Positions 17,012 through 26,694 of a stretch of DNA of 64,000 bases are shown here, piece by piece (position 1 is the stretch's first letter; the number at the start of each line of letters is the position of its first letter). Location: NCBI RefSeq assembly GCF_000816845.1, contig NZ_CP006878.1:1-64000 (forward strand), given 5' to 3'. The position numbers and the translations under genes are program-made. This DNA is from Rhizobium gallicum bv. gallicum R602sp. GTDB lineage: Bacteria; Pseudomonadota; Alphaproteobacteria; Rhizobiales; Rhizobiaceae. The notes below the pieces were generated by a model. That model saw nothing but the letters and a program-made list of their open reading frames with translations. It ran no database searches and was not told the origin of the DNA.

Positions 17012-17815
17012 TTAATCTAGACTCTTGAGTTCTGTCCGGCATGCAGCTTCTACAAACGGAAGCGCGTATTTGACATCGGGAGCGCTCGAAATGCGGATTT
17101 CGTCCTTCAATCGCCCCCATCCGTGCGTCTCGGGTATCTTTCGCACTTTCTCTTCAGCGTCCACCAAGCTGGTCTCCGGCAGGCGAATCAGGATTGCCCT
17201 TCGCTGGACCTTAATCTCCAGAAAGTTCGTCCCGCCCGAAACCTTGTAGGCGATGCGTTGCCGAGGCGTGACGACCTCGCCCGAACGCAAGCGGCCATCA
17301 ATCGCCAGGATGTGGTCACGGAGTTCACGCAGAAGCGGTTGCCTGACCGCGTCGGCGTAGGCAATGTGATCCTCGAAAGAGGCAGGGCCTTCCGGCGTTC
17401 CTTGCCTTCTCCTCTGTGGTCCTACGGAAGGTTTACGCGGGACAAGATCGATGTCGCCTGTGGTCACAGTATCAGCCATCGGAGCGCTGGGTTCCTGTAC
17501 AGCTGGTTTCTCCGGACGAAGTCCGACTGCGGCGGCAACTTCATTGAGGATATCAATCGCGAAACTGAGACTGACCTGAAAGAATTCACGGTCCGAACCG
17601 GACCGATGCTCCGCCAACCTCTGATGGATCAACCGTTCCGCCCGATGACAATCCGTCACCCGTCTGGACAAGAGCACTTCGAAGTTTTGAGGCACTCCCG
17701 TCGCTGACGAGATCTCGGCGGCCCTTTCTTCGGGCGTCCGAGTCGTCATTCCGATCTTATACTGGTTTGCGCGATAGGCTGGATTGAATAGGATGTATAT
17801 GTGCCCTTCAGTCAA
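17012..17815 (-). CDS. GIY-YIG (T5orf172/Mug113-type) nuclease with C-terminal DUF5655-like domain
   Basis: A protein of about 267 residues. The N-terminal GIY-YIG domain of the T5orf172 kind reads GHIYILFNPAY, QYKIGMTTRTPEERAAEIS, then VTDCHRAERLIHQRL and REFFQVSL. A linker of about 60 residues leads to a C-terminal region resembling DUF5655 (RQRIAYKVSGGTNFLEIKVQ, later DEIRISSAPDVKYALPFVEAA). The frame is open another 70 codons upstream, but TTG 17815 lies five bases after a strong GGAGG and directly before the conserved domain, so I choose it. It is the last of three minus-strand genes with nuclease-like folds. Confidence 0.78.
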   Translation of the reverse strand: MTEGHIYILFNPAYRANQYKIGMTTRTPEERAAEISSATGVPQNFEVLLSRRVTDCHRAERLIHQRLAEHRSGSDREFFQVSLSFAIDILNEVAAAVGLRPEKPAVQEPSAPMADTVTTGDIDLVPRKPSVGPQRRRQGTPEGPASFEDHIAYADAVRQPLLRELRDHILAIDGRLRSGEVVTPRQRIAYKVSGGTNFLEIKVQRRAILIRLPETSLVDAEEKVRKIPETHGWGRLKDEIRISSAPDVKYALPFVEAACRTELKSLD

Positions 17816-17918
17816 GACTTCCTCCCATTTCAGGAATTTACAACGGCTAGCGGGTTCCTCGGTCCTAGGTTCCAACGCACCTCTGGGTGTCGGTCCGTCA
17901 ATTTCGCCAGTGGCTAGG

Positions 17919-18782
17919 CTAGCTCGAAGGTGAACCCATTGCTGCCGTAGCAATCTTGTGATCGACCCATGCAGCAAGGCCGTTCCACAGTTCTCGGTCG
18001 AGGCCGACTTGGCAAGCGATCGCAATGATCTGCTGGTATGACACGGGCGTGATCGCAGATTGGCCGGCGAGACTGGGATCCATCAGACCCCGCTTCGCCT
18101 TCCGCGCCGTTGGGAAACTGGGGTGATCGGCAAAGACTGCGAGAGCAGTTCCTTGAAGATGGCGGTGCTTGCCGAGCGCTGCCGCCAGCACGGCGTTGCG
18201 CATCCACTGATAGGCATCTCCCTTAAAAGGGCAGGGCGTATGGTCAACACCCGTATCGAGCGCGAAGACCGTTGGGATATATTCCCAGTAACGAATGCCC
18301 TTGCCTGTAAGAGCACACTGTGAGCGCACGCCGTTGCCCGGGTTGATCTGATCGACGTAGCTTCCGTTGCATTGGCGCTCGCCAAAGCCTGACACCGCGG
18401 TTTGGCTACATTGTCCTCCGGGTTCGGTGAACTTGCACTCGATGACGAGTGCTGCCGCGGAGCCGATAGCAAGTGCATCGACTTGCGTCGGCCTCGGTTC
18501 CCCCAGAAGCCGATCAGTATCGGTCCACTCGAGTGTTATCGCCCATGGACCACCCGGCGCCACTCCCACACGCTCGGCGATGGCGTCGAAAATGCGGTCG
18601 CGATCTGTGCTCGTTTCGAGTGTGCCGAACACATCGATTGCAATGGCTTGCGACGAATGCACCTTATAGGCCTGAATTCGGTTGGTTCGGTCACGATGCC
18701 AGGGAAACGTCTCCCAGTCTTCGATCGCTCCGTGACTGGCCGGAAATAGATTTTCGCGGACTGCCTGGAAATCGGAGATCAT
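17919..18782 (-). CDS. PD-(D/E)XK nuclease-like protein
   Basis: A 287-residue protein. The core motif is PTQVDALAIGSAAALVIECKFTE at about 98-120, which gives D...E-C-K of a PD-(D/E)XK fold. Farther on, ALTGKGIRYWEYIPTVFAL and AYQWMRNAVLAAAL resemble a conserved family of putative restriction-like proteins with several cysteines. No membrane segment or signal is seen. It sits between the GIY-YIG gene (103 bp downstream) and the 2TM-DUF2726 gene (90 bp upstream), all on the same strand. Specific function unknown; a nucleic-acid-cutting role is inferred. Confidence 0.7.
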   Translation of the reverse strand: MISDFQAVRENLFPASHGAIEDWETFPWHRDRTNRIQAYKVHSSQAIAIDVFGTLETSTDRDRIFDAIAERVGVAPGGPWAITLEWTDTDRLLGEPRPTQVDALAIGSAAALVIECKFTEPGGQCSQTAVSGFGERQCNGSYVDQINPGNGVRSQCALTGKGIRYWEYIPTVFALDTGVDHTPCPFKGDAYQWMRNAVLAAALGKHRHLQGTALAVFADHPSFPTARKAKRGLMDPSLAGQSAITPVSYQQIIAIACQVGLDRELWNGLAAWVDHKIATAAMGSPSS

Positions 18783-18872
18783 CTTGGGTGCGCCTCAATT
18801 CCATCAAGCCAAGAAGATGGTTTCCTCCAATCGAAGAGGCTCAACCGTGCAGGCATTCGTGATGGGATCGCT

Positions 18873-19598
18873 TTAGGTGACACTCGGCTTGTCCACCAGC
18901 TTCTCGACCAATCGCCTGAGTTCCGACGGGGTCATTTGGCCAGCCACCACCTCGTGGTAGCCAATTCCGGCGCGTCGCAACGCCTCTTTCTTTACGGCGT
19001 CGCGCGCGGCCGCTGCGCCTTGATGATGCGCTCCGCCTTGGTATTCGATGACGTGCCGCGGTCGGCAGTTGCTGTCCACGAGCAGTAAGTCGACACGCCT
19101 GGAATTGATGCAACTGTAGGCGTCTGGGTCGGCACTTCGAAGAATCTCGCCCAATGAAACCTGAGCCATCACCTGCCATGACGGATTGCAGCCGATCACG
19201 ACACTGTCGAGTTCTCGAAACACGCGGGCTTCACTCTTGTTCAGCAATGGCTGGATGGTGAACTTCGAGCGCATCACGATACGCAGTTGATCCGTGGCAT
19301 CGATTGGCCGCGATGGCTGAGCAGCTGGGGTCTGAAGCCAGGAGACTGGTATGACGCGCTCGTTCCAGCGCCTTTCCTCCGATTGCGACCTGTTTCTCTC
19401 TCGCCACGCCAGTCTGCTCGTCGCGGTTAGGAACTGCTCAACGGCCATGCCGATGATAATGCCCACAAACAGCGCAGCGATTAGCAGTTCCAGCTTTTCG
19501 AAGTCTGCAATGGTTATGCCGCCCGAGGCGCCGACTGCGGCAACTCCGATGATCAGCCAAGGTGCTGCGAACAGAACCGACCTTTGGCGATATTGCAT
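18873..19598 (-). CDS. membrane-anchored DUF2726 (PD-(D/E)XK-like) protein
   Basis: A 241-residue protein. Two transmembrane segments lie at about 8-27 and 38-58 (LFAAPWLIIGVAAVGASGG and LLIAALFVGIIIGMAVEQF). A basic linker leads to a DUF2726 domain from about 115: LLNKSEARVFRELDSVV, VSLGEIL, RRVDLLLVDSN, HVIEYQGGAHHQ and RDAVKKEALRRAGI. The D...E-Y-Q arrangement is the usual variant of the nuclease-like core in this family. It is first of the three-gene minus-strand cluster. A membrane-tethered nuclease-like domain is unusual among defence proteins, so I flag it below. Confidence 0.75.
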   Translation of the reverse strand: MQYRQRSVLFAAPWLIIGVAAVGASGGITIADFEKLELLIAALFVGIIIGMAVEQFLTATSRLAWRERNRSQSEERRWNERVIPVSWLQTPAAQPSRPIDATDQLRIVMRSKFTIQPLLNKSEARVFRELDSVVIGCNPSWQVMAQVSLGEILRSADPDAYSCINSRRVDLLLVDSNCRPRHVIEYQGGAHHQGAAAARDAVKKEALRRAGIGYHEVVAGQMTPSELRRLVEKLVDKPSVT

Positions 19599-20344
19599 GC
19601 CTCTCTCCGGATTTCCCGCGAAGATAGTATGACGCTTTTACGGCGCGCGGAAAGTTATCCAAAAGAATGAGGTTTCACACGCCGCAAACTTCCACCCGAT
19701 GATCGGTTTCCTGTTTCCGAGGGATGGTTCTAGCGACTAGCCGGCATCCGCTTTAGCCAGGATTCCTTCATCGCTGGCACAGCGAAAGCTTTAGAGTCGG
19801 TGCCAAGCCTGTTGCCATGGTGTTCACGCTCTGGGCTAAAAAGATCGCATAATGGATCGTCGGGAACCTATGAAATGTCTCGGACAAACTACTGGTCGCT
19901 GCTTCCTTTCAGTATGGATCGCCATCAGCCCCATTCGATTGGCCACATATTCTGCTCCCGAAATGGTGGGGTGGACCGGGTATGACGGTAGGTATAGACG
20001 CGTGGTCCGGTAGGCGCTATTCGTGATGTACCAACATATCAGCAAACCATCCCGTGGATTCTCCAAGGCCTCTTGTATTGAAAAAAGTGCAACGCAGTTT
20101 TGCCGTCGAGTACAAAACCGGCAGACGAAAACTCGATACCAGGTCAAACTCGATCTGGGGCAACTTTGATTTGAAATCCGTCGCTCGCGACCTGGAGGAA
20201 GAGGCAATGCCGTTTCTGTCGGGTAGCTCTCAGAGTGGCAAATCCGACTGCGAAATGTCTTTACCAAAAGCAGATCAGGTCGAGCCGTTGTTGATAGCGC
20301 CTCTCGGGCCGTCGACAACTGCATCAGATACACAGGAGATAAGC
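19599..20344. other. 746-bp intergenic region
   Basis: Holds the divergent promoters of the DUF2726 cluster and the SyrB-like gene. I see no gene in it: the frames here lack motifs and ribosome sites, and the frame of the SyrB-like gene extended upstream to 20054 shows no conserved sequence. Confidence 0.5.
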
Positions 20345-20752
20345 ATGGCCGACGAGACTGATACTGCAACCAGTGCCGATGTGCCGACCGTTGTCGAAAC
20401 GCCTATTGCGCCGAAGAAACAGCGCAAACCCCGGGCCAAGAAAACCGCGGCACTTGAGACGCCGTCAGCTGACGCTGTCGCAGAGCCAGCAGCTGCTCTG
20501 GCCGCCGCCGGTGGTGTGAAAAGGAGAGGGCGCAAGGCAAAGGTGATCGAAGTTACGGCGAGCGCCAAACGCGCACCTGTGCGCCGTGCCCCAAAGGCTG
20601 TGCAGGCAGCACCGGCCCCACCGATGACGGCGATCGATGAGATGGCAGACCTTTTGCAGTTGGAAGAGGAAAATCAGCGACTGCGCAAGCTTCTGGCCGA
20701 AAAACTTCGCGCTGAAAATGCCGATCTGCGCAAACGGCTCAAGCTCAATTGA
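20345..20752 (+). CDS. SyrB-like small regulatory protein
   Basis: A 135-residue protein from ATG 20345 (GGAG 8 bases before). It has the rhizobial SyrB layout: an acidic start (MADETDTATSADVP), a long Ala/Lys/Arg/Pro-rich middle (APKKQRKPRAKKTAA, KRRGRKAKV) resembling histone-like tails, and a C-terminal helix with heptads (EMADLLQLEEENQRLRKLLAEKL) that could form a coiled coil. SyrB of Ensifer meliloti lowers syrM expression; many paralogues of unknown role occur on rhizobial plasmids. Its target here is unknown. Confidence 0.7.
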   Translation: MADETDTATSADVPTVVETPIAPKKQRKPRAKKTAALETPSADAVAEPAAALAAAGGVKRRGRKAKVIEVTASAKRAPVRRAPKAVQAAPAPPMTAIDEMADLLQLEEENQRLRKLLAEKLRAENADLRKRLKLN

Positions 20753-20994
20753 CAAAAGCAGCTGGTCAATCGCCGGCCGCATTTCCATGCTTATCGAGAG
20801 ATACAATTTGGCAACGGTGAATGCTGTTGCCGGAACTAAAACTCACTGCCTGCTTGCGGGATAAATCGCGAGGTCGGATAGATGGCGTCTCCCTGGAAAT
20901 TTCTTGCCCGACTGATCTCACCTGGACGCCAACCGGCATAAGTCGCGAATTGCGAGACGTTAGGCCAAAGCGAAATGACGCACAAACCGCCGGG

Positions 20995-22233
20995 TCAGTA
21001 AAGCAATCGAGCGCGTATCGTTCCCGGAATCTGGCGAATTTCATCAAGGATATCATCCGCTCTCTGGCCAATGCTCTCGGCCTCAATCACCACATAACCC
21101 ATCTCGCCGTAGGTCTGCAGGAATTCGCCGACGATATTCAGTCCGCGGGACGAAAAAATCATATTCAAACTGTTCAAGATGCCAGGGCGATTTTCATGAA
21201 CATGGATGAAACGTGTGCCGTTCGGTCGCGGAGGCAGTTGAACCTGGGGAAAATTGACCGCGCCCAGCGTCGAACCGACGTCCGAATATTCGACGAGCTT
21301 CCTTGAGACTTCCCCTCCGATGCGCTCCTGGGCTTCTTCGGTTGAGCCGCCAATATGTGGCGTCAGAATTACATTGTCCAAACCCTGTAGCGGCGTCTCG
21401 AAGAGTTCTTTATTGGATGCCGGCTCTTTCGGGAACACGTCCACAGCCGCGCCTGCAAGATGCCCCTCTTTCAAAACCGTCGCAAGCGCCTCAAGATCGA
21501 CCACGGTCCCGCGGGAATTGTTGATAAAAACGGCTCCCTTTTTCATTCGGCGCAGTTCAGTCTCAGTGATCATGTTTCGCGTTGAACTGGTCTCTGGAAC
21601 ATGCATCGTCACATAATCTGAGATTTCGAGCAGTGCCCCGAGCGTCGCCATCGATTCTGTATTGCCGTGGCGAAGCTTGTCCGAGGGATCGAAATAGCGC
21701 ACGTTCATGCCCATACTTTCCGCAAGAACGCCAAGCTGCGAACCGATATTGCCATAGCCAACGATGCCCAGCGTTTTCCCGCGCACCTCACGACTGCCGA
21801 CGGCAGATTTTTCCCATCCGCCTTCATGAGCCGAAGCCGAACGCGGGAAGATCCGCCTGGTCAGCATGATGATCTCACCGATCACAAGCTCGGCGACCGA
21901 GCGCGTATTTGAATAGGGAGCGTTGAACACGGGTATCCCGCGTCGGCGGGCCGCATCCAGATCGACCTGATTTGTCCCCACAGAAAAACAGCCGACGGCC
22001 ATGAGCTTCTTAGCCGATCTGAAGATTTCCTCTGTCAAATATGTGCGTGAGCGAATTCCCACAATATGTGCTTCGGCTATATGACTTTTAAGATCCTTGT
22101 CATCCAGAGCCTTCGGCAGATGCGTGAGATTGACGTAGCCGGATGACGAAAAGTAGTCCACCGCGCTCTGACTGATGCCTTCAAGCAGAAGTACGGAAAT
22201 CCGGTCGCGCGGAAGCGAAAGAGGTCGGGACAT
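20995..22233 (-). CDS. serA: D-3-phosphoglycerate dehydrogenase
   Basis: SerA of the E. coli type, 412 residues from ATG 22233. It oxidises 3-phosphoglycerate to 3-phosphohydroxypyruvate, the first step of serine synthesis. The N-terminal substrate domain has IGIRSRTYLTEE-like and GTNQVDLDAARRRGIPVFN segments, the Rossmann domain GIVGYGNIGSQLG, and the catalytic set Arg in NNSRGTVV, Glu in PKEPASN and His in LTPHIGGST. A C-terminal ACT domain (HVHENRPGILNSL) ends in IPGTIRARLLY and is where serine inhibits. ATG 22275 and 22260 are in frame upstream but lack homology. It stands alone; chromosomal strains usually have another serA, so this may be an accessory copy. Confidence 0.93.
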   Translation of the reverse strand: MSRPLSLPRDRISVLLLEGISQSAVDYFSSSGYVNLTHLPKALDDKDLKSHIAEAHIVGIRSRTYLTEEIFRSAKKLMAVGCFSVGTNQVDLDAARRRGIPVFNAPYSNTRSVAELVIGEIIMLTRRIFPRSASAHEGGWEKSAVGSREVRGKTLGIVGYGNIGSQLGVLAESMGMNVRYFDPSDKLRHGNTESMATLGALLEISDYVTMHVPETSSTRNMITETELRRMKKGAVFINNSRGTVVDLEALATVLKEGHLAGAAVDVFPKEPASNKELFETPLQGLDNVILTPHIGGSTEEAQERIGGEVSRKLVEYSDVGSTLGAVNFPQVQLPPRPNGTRFIHVHENRPGILNSLNMIFSSRGLNIVGEFLQTYGEMGYVVIEAESIGQRADDILDEIRQIPGTIRARLLY

Positions 22234-23567
22234 TGGATTGCTCTCGATTTTGGAATTCATTAAGAATGAGGCCACAAAAGCTCACAGACAGGGCAACAGG
22301 ATTCAGTCAGATCCACGGACATTTGCACATAATAACCGACTCCGGCGGTAGAACATATGGCTCGCCAGCGGACAGTTCCGCATTGTCCAAAGATCTACAT
22401 CATTTCCTATTGTCGGTATAGAAATCGGGCTCATCCCGGAGAGCAGGCTCAGAGCCAAATTTTTCCCAATGCAAAAGACCCCGTACGGAACTGGTCGACA
22501 ATAGATCGCACGTTAAGCGGGTAATGTACCCGGCGCTCCAACAGCGCTAACCGAAGCAATAAGCCAAGTCAGCGACGACGAGGCTTTACTGCCGTCTTAT
22601 TGCCAACGAGCGTCACGAAGCAGACGTCTATCCTTCTCGGAGAGAGATGTTTCAGCAACCGATCGTCATCCATCCAAGGGGCGAGTCTGATGATCAGCTT
22701 TATGGTGCGAACGGGTTTCCGTGCGGCACAGTTTGATCGTTATGATCATGCGCGCCGCTGCAGCCGCTTCGAGATCAATTTGAAGTCGTACGTTGTCCGG
22801 GCCGGAAGTCCTCTCAGTCGCGGTTCGCCCATGGTGTCGTTTCGCGTCTTGGATGAGCCGTCCGTACATAGCCAGCCGAGATCGCTCTGTCCGACAGCAT
22901 AGGTTCGGAGCAACCGCTTTGCGCGGCCCGGTCAGATAGCAGACGACGGACATCAGGCGGGCCATCTATTCGTTATGGCGACCATCCGTGCGGTCACAGG
23001 GTCACGCATCTCGACCATATGCAGTTCGACCGACGACCGGTCAAATCTACGCCCGGCCTCCCGCCGAGAATATAGTGCGTCAACGCGGGATATTATGCGT
23101 GAGCTCCAGCGCACGATTGATGAGATGGTCCAGGCACGTGAGGAAAGTGAATCCTGGAGTCTTGAATATCTACCGAGCTAAAGTTCGCAGGCCTGATGAC
23201 CGTTGGCGCAATCTCACAGCCATGTATGCGATGAAATCCGAGATCGTTGGTTCGAATCCTTTCACATCAGGATTTTTGTCAATTGTTCATTCGAGTGGTA
23301 TCGAATTTCTCCTTCGTAGGCGGATCCACGGTCTGAGCCCATAGCAATTACCGGCCCGGTTCTCGGGCCTATACAACCTCACATGCGGTCGCCGCTCTCA
23401 CGCGGCTGCACCATTATCCCGCTTTCGACGGGCACAGGCTCAGGAGAACGGGGCCAAACTCAAGGTCGGCGGTTAAAGCCAAAAGGATTCCCGGTCCGTT
23501 CACCTGGATCCGTCAGAGCTGATCAGGCCCTGAGGATTAGAAACTGTGTTTCACAGCAGTTTGTGTT
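22234..23567. other. 1.3-kb region without a supported gene
   Basis: Between the serA start and the IS110 transposase end. Open frames on both strands are short, without motifs or ribosome sites, and their codon patterns do not look like the neighbours. The stretch at 23245-23262 includes a TTCGAAT sequence resembling a tRNA T-loop but lacks a matching stem. I consider it decayed or regulatory DNA. Confidence 0.45.
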
Positions 23568-24733
23568 TCAGGCGGTTTTCATGATTGCACCTTCGATCAC
23601 GACGCCGGAGCTCACATACTTCCAGAGGGCCACGAGCAGCTTACGCGCGAGCGCAACGATCATCGGCGTCTTTAAGCGGCCGGCGTTCCGCGCGATGCGC
23701 TCTTTGAACCATAGTGTTAATGTCGATTTCGGTTGATGCCGCAACCATAGCCAGGCGAGCTCGACCATGGTGGCTCGCAAACGCGGATTTCCCGCCTTAG
23801 ACACGCCCTGTTCGCGATTGACGTTACCGCTTTGCCAGGGGGAGGGGGCAAGACCTGCGTAAGATGCGATTTGGCGTCGATTGTCGAAGTGTCGGAACAG
23901 GCCCTCCGTGTAGAGTATTGTAGCGAATTCCGGCCCAATTCCTCTGATGCCTAAAAGAGCGGTCGCGCCTTTCGGCGTTTCTGAGGTCTTCTGGACGATC
24001 AAAGCATCTCGCTCGGCTTCCACTGCCTTGATTTGCGCGAGCAACAATTCGAGGCGATCGAGTTCTCTGCAGATTTCCGCCTTCAAATGTTTTGAGAGCG
24101 ACCGACCATCGCCAGTCCGAAGCTCGTCCAGACGCTGGCGGCGATCTCGATTGACAGGTTGGTAATCCCGAATTCCTTGCGTGAAGAGCAGCCCCTTTAT
24201 GCGATTGACGTGGAAGACACGTTCCGCAATCAGAGTTTTCCGCTCCCGTCCAACCGTCGATTGTCGTCTTCCTCGGGTGAGAGAAGTTTGACCATTGAGC
24301 ACGCACGAGGCTCGCCACGTTTCCATGCCATCAATGCGCGGATCAGCGTTTCGCCGTCGATACGGTCGGTCTTCGCCCGGCGATGCCGGCGCGGCATGGC
24401 AATTGATGCGGCTTCTACAATGTGGCTCTCGATCCAAGCTTCTTTGCTAAGCACTCGCCCCAGCCAGAAGCCATCCAGCCCGGCCTCTTGGATCACGACC
24501 AGTGGGTAAAGTATGTTCTTTCGCCGAGTGGCTTTCTGACGAAGCGCTGCAAAGCATGCGAACAAGCCGGCGATATCCCCTCCAGTAACGGTGTGGCGGG
24601 ACATCTTCTCGCTGCCAGGTGACAGAGCTGTCACCAGCCACGTCGATTTACTCAATTCCAACGAGACAAATATTGCGCCAAGATCGACGGGGGTAGTGGT
24701 CTGCGCTCGAGTTTGATCTGCTGTTATCGGCAT
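23568..24733 (-). mobile_element. IS110-family transposase, single-base frameshift
   Basis: An IS110-type transposase in two frames. The first part (from 24733) holds the DEDD domain: VSLELSKSTWLV, QEAGLDGFWLGRVL and RRAKTDRID. It ends in LLSPEEDDNRRLDGSGKL, where the family continues with a R-E-R-K segment. A neighbouring frame supplies that continuation from about 24245, GRERKTLIAERVFHVNRIKGLL, and the Transposase_20 domain: LLGIRGIGPEFATILYTEG, ASYAGLAPSPWQSG and GNPRLRATMVELAW. One missing base near 24247 explains the break, so the element is probably inactive. Terminal sequences were not resolved; IS110 elements lack clear inverted repeats. Confidence 0.85.
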
Positions 24734-24904
24734 GATTGGCCTCCAGAGAGTTTTCTAGCGACCTCACTCTGCCACGGTGCAGGCCGCTACTCACCCCTGA
24801 TGGGATCTCAAGGCGACGCTTTCGCTTGAACGTTATTGAGCCAAAGAATATCGAAGCGCAGGATCTCAGCCGCGGCAATCTTCTCAGCTGCTTTCGCGCC
24901 CGTC

Positions 24905-25120
24905 CTAGCGGATCGTTTTCTCAAGCTCTTCTTTCAGGCGTTCGGCATCCATCGGCACACAATAAACCGGCCTGCCGCGCTCCAATCGCCATCCCTCGGC
25001 AAGGAGGCCCGGCATCCACTGCATCGAAGCCGAACTGGTCATAGAGCCGTGCGACGACTGCCTTGTCTGCGGAATTGTCGCCGGCCATCGCACGCGTCGC
25101 GCGGCTTTTGTGATTGCAGA
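24905..25120 (-). pseudogene. C-terminal fragment of an NAD(P)-binding, F420-reductase-like oxidoreductase
   Basis: A remnant of about 70 codons matching the C-terminus of NADPH-dependent F420 reductase-like proteins: AMAGDNSADKAVVARLYDQF, then FDA-DAGPLAEGWRLERGRP and VYCVPMDAERLKEELEKTI. The N-terminal Rossmann domain is missing and one extra base near 25005-25010 breaks the frame. It lies next to the IS110 remnant, which suggests that an insertion or deletion removed the rest. Confidence 0.6.
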
Positions 25121-25237
25121 TGAGCTTAGCTCAACGCAGTGATGATGTCATGTGATCTCAACCAAATCGAAATCCAACCCATATCGCTGATGCGTCGCTG
25201 GCAGCGGCATCACCTTAGCAATGTGGAGTATTAGCAA

Positions 25238-26071
25238 ATGAAAACATGGTTCATCACAGGTGCATCCCGCGGTTTCGGTCGCGCTGTCGCCGAGGAAGCC
25301 ATTCGCCGCGGTGATAAAGTCGCCGCAACCGCTCGTTCCGTCGAAGCGCTCCAAGACCTTGTGGCACTTTCTCCCGAAGGCGTCGCGGCGATTCAACTCG
25401 ACGTCACCAACCCCGAAGAGATCAAGCACAGCGTAGCCGCTGCCCAAGCACGCTTTGGCCACATCGACGTCCTCTTCAACAACGCTGGGATTGGCTATTT
25501 CGCTGCGGTCGAGGAAAGCCAGGAGGCGGAAATTCGACGAATGATGGAGATAAACGTTTTTGGTCTTGTCAACGTCACCAATGCGTTTCTTCCGGCCATG
25601 CGGGCGCGGCGCTCAGGTACCATCATAAACGTCTCGTCCGTCGGAGGCATCCGAGCTTTTCCGGCCGTCGGATGGTACTGCGCGTCCAAGTTCGCTGTGG
25701 AAGCTATTTCCGAATCGCTCTCGCAGGAATTGCAGCCGCTCGGTATTGACATCGTCCTCATCGAGCCCGGCCCGTTTGCGACGGATTGGGCTGGCAACTC
25801 AGCACATGAAGTACCACCGGACGGTGAAATCGCCGATTACGGCAATACGGCGGGTGGCCAGCGCGCGTCCTTCCGACAGAACGTCGGCAACGAGCCAGGG
25901 GATCCGGCAAAGGCGGCCGTGGCGATTGTCAATGTCGCTCATGACGAGGACAAGCCTCTGCGACTGCCGCTTGGCAATATCAGCTATGACGGCATTCTCG
26001 ATAAACTCGAGCAGGTCCGTCAGGAGATCGCGAAGCGAGAAGCGGTCAGCCGCGCCACGGATCGGGATTGA
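25238..26071 (+). CDS. SDR-family oxidoreductase
   Basis: A classical short-chain dehydrogenase of 277 residues. The NAD(P) motif is FITGASRGFGRAVAEE at 5-20, NNAGIGYFAAV follows at about 86, and the active site is NVSSVGGI...WYCASKFAVE, giving the Ser-Tyr-x3-Lys set. Arg residues at the end of the second strand (ARS) favour NADP. The long C-terminus (GDPAKAAVAIVNVAHDEDKPLRLPLG) is like that of many SDRs annotated as oxidoreductases of unknown substrate. A single gene, with no operon partner. The adjacent F420-reductase remnant suggests a former redox locus. Confidence 0.88.
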   Translation: MKTWFITGASRGFGRAVAEEAIRRGDKVAATARSVEALQDLVALSPEGVAAIQLDVTNPEEIKHSVAAAQARFGHIDVLFNNAGIGYFAAVEESQEAEIRRMMEINVFGLVNVTNAFLPAMRARRSGTIINVSSVGGIRAFPAVGWYCASKFAVEAISESLSQELQPLGIDIVLIEPGPFATDWAGNSAHEVPPDGEIADYGNTAGGQRASFRQNVGNEPGDPAKAAVAIVNVAHDEDKPLRLPLGNISYDGILDKLEQVRQEIAKREAVSRATDRD

Positions 26072-26604
26072 CGTTGTTCGGGTGGCTTCTGCGATGACGC
26101 TATTGGTGCGTATCGCGGAAAAGCAAGACGTCCTTTCAGATTCCCTATCAGAGCTTGAGGCCCGAGCGAGACTGGGAATCCAGTGACAAATGTCTCGCGG
26201 CGCTCGCCGGCTTCAAAGCGTGCCGTAGCCCGGGCGAGCCCATTAGAGCCGAGCTCGTCGTCAGCCGGAGGTGAGTAGACGGCGCTAGCGTCACGGCCGC
26301 TTATACCAAGGCGCAAACCATACCCGCCATTCGTCGATCTAGCTATTCGAGCCTTTTGGTTTCACCGCCTCCTGCCGGTCCGCGGCGGCGAGTGACGGGA
26401 GGCGATCTCCCACTTCTGCGATCAGCACGGGGGGCTGATCGCGACGGGCCGGTTGTGCGATCTGATTTTAGTTGGAAGGGGCTTGAGCCGCCAGTACTAA
26501 CGCGTCGGACAGCTCCATGAAAAAACCGCCGAAGACAAAGCGCCGCGCCGAGGTCGGGTTGTAACGATTCTGCTATTTGTTTCCACGCGATTACCACACG
26601 ATCA
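26072..26604. other. 530-bp gap between convergent genes
   Basis: Between the SDR stop and the TRAP operon terminator. Open frames on the minus strand have no recognisable motifs. I see no gene here. Confidence 0.45.
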
Positions 26605-26605
26605 C

Positions 26606-26647
26606 GAAAAAAGCCGGGTCCCGTGATGTTCTTCACGAGACCCGGAA
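26606..26647 (-). terminator. rho-independent terminator of the TRAP operon
   Basis: On the minus strand CCGGGTC-T-CGTGA pairs with TCACG-G-GACCCGG (26614-26626 with 26633-26645; one mismatch), loop of 6, followed by six T. It lies 50 bases after the dctP stop. Confidence 0.85.
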
Positions 26648-26694
26648 GTCGGCCGGACAGCCGGCCTCTGGGAGAAAATGTGCCGTCTTAGGGC

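Noticed and set aside
22600..22965. Overlapping open frames on both strands of about 100 codons
   Set aside because: Both lack recognisable motifs and a ribosome site, and the two are mutual mirror images; neither looks coding.
23245..23262. TTCGAAT sequence like a tRNA T-loop
   Set aside because: The flanking bases do not form a 5-bp T stem and no D arm, anticodon arm or acceptor stem could be found.
26020..26316. Minus-strand open frame of 98 codons after the SDR gene
   Set aside because: No motif, no ribosome site, and it overlaps the end of the SDR gene.
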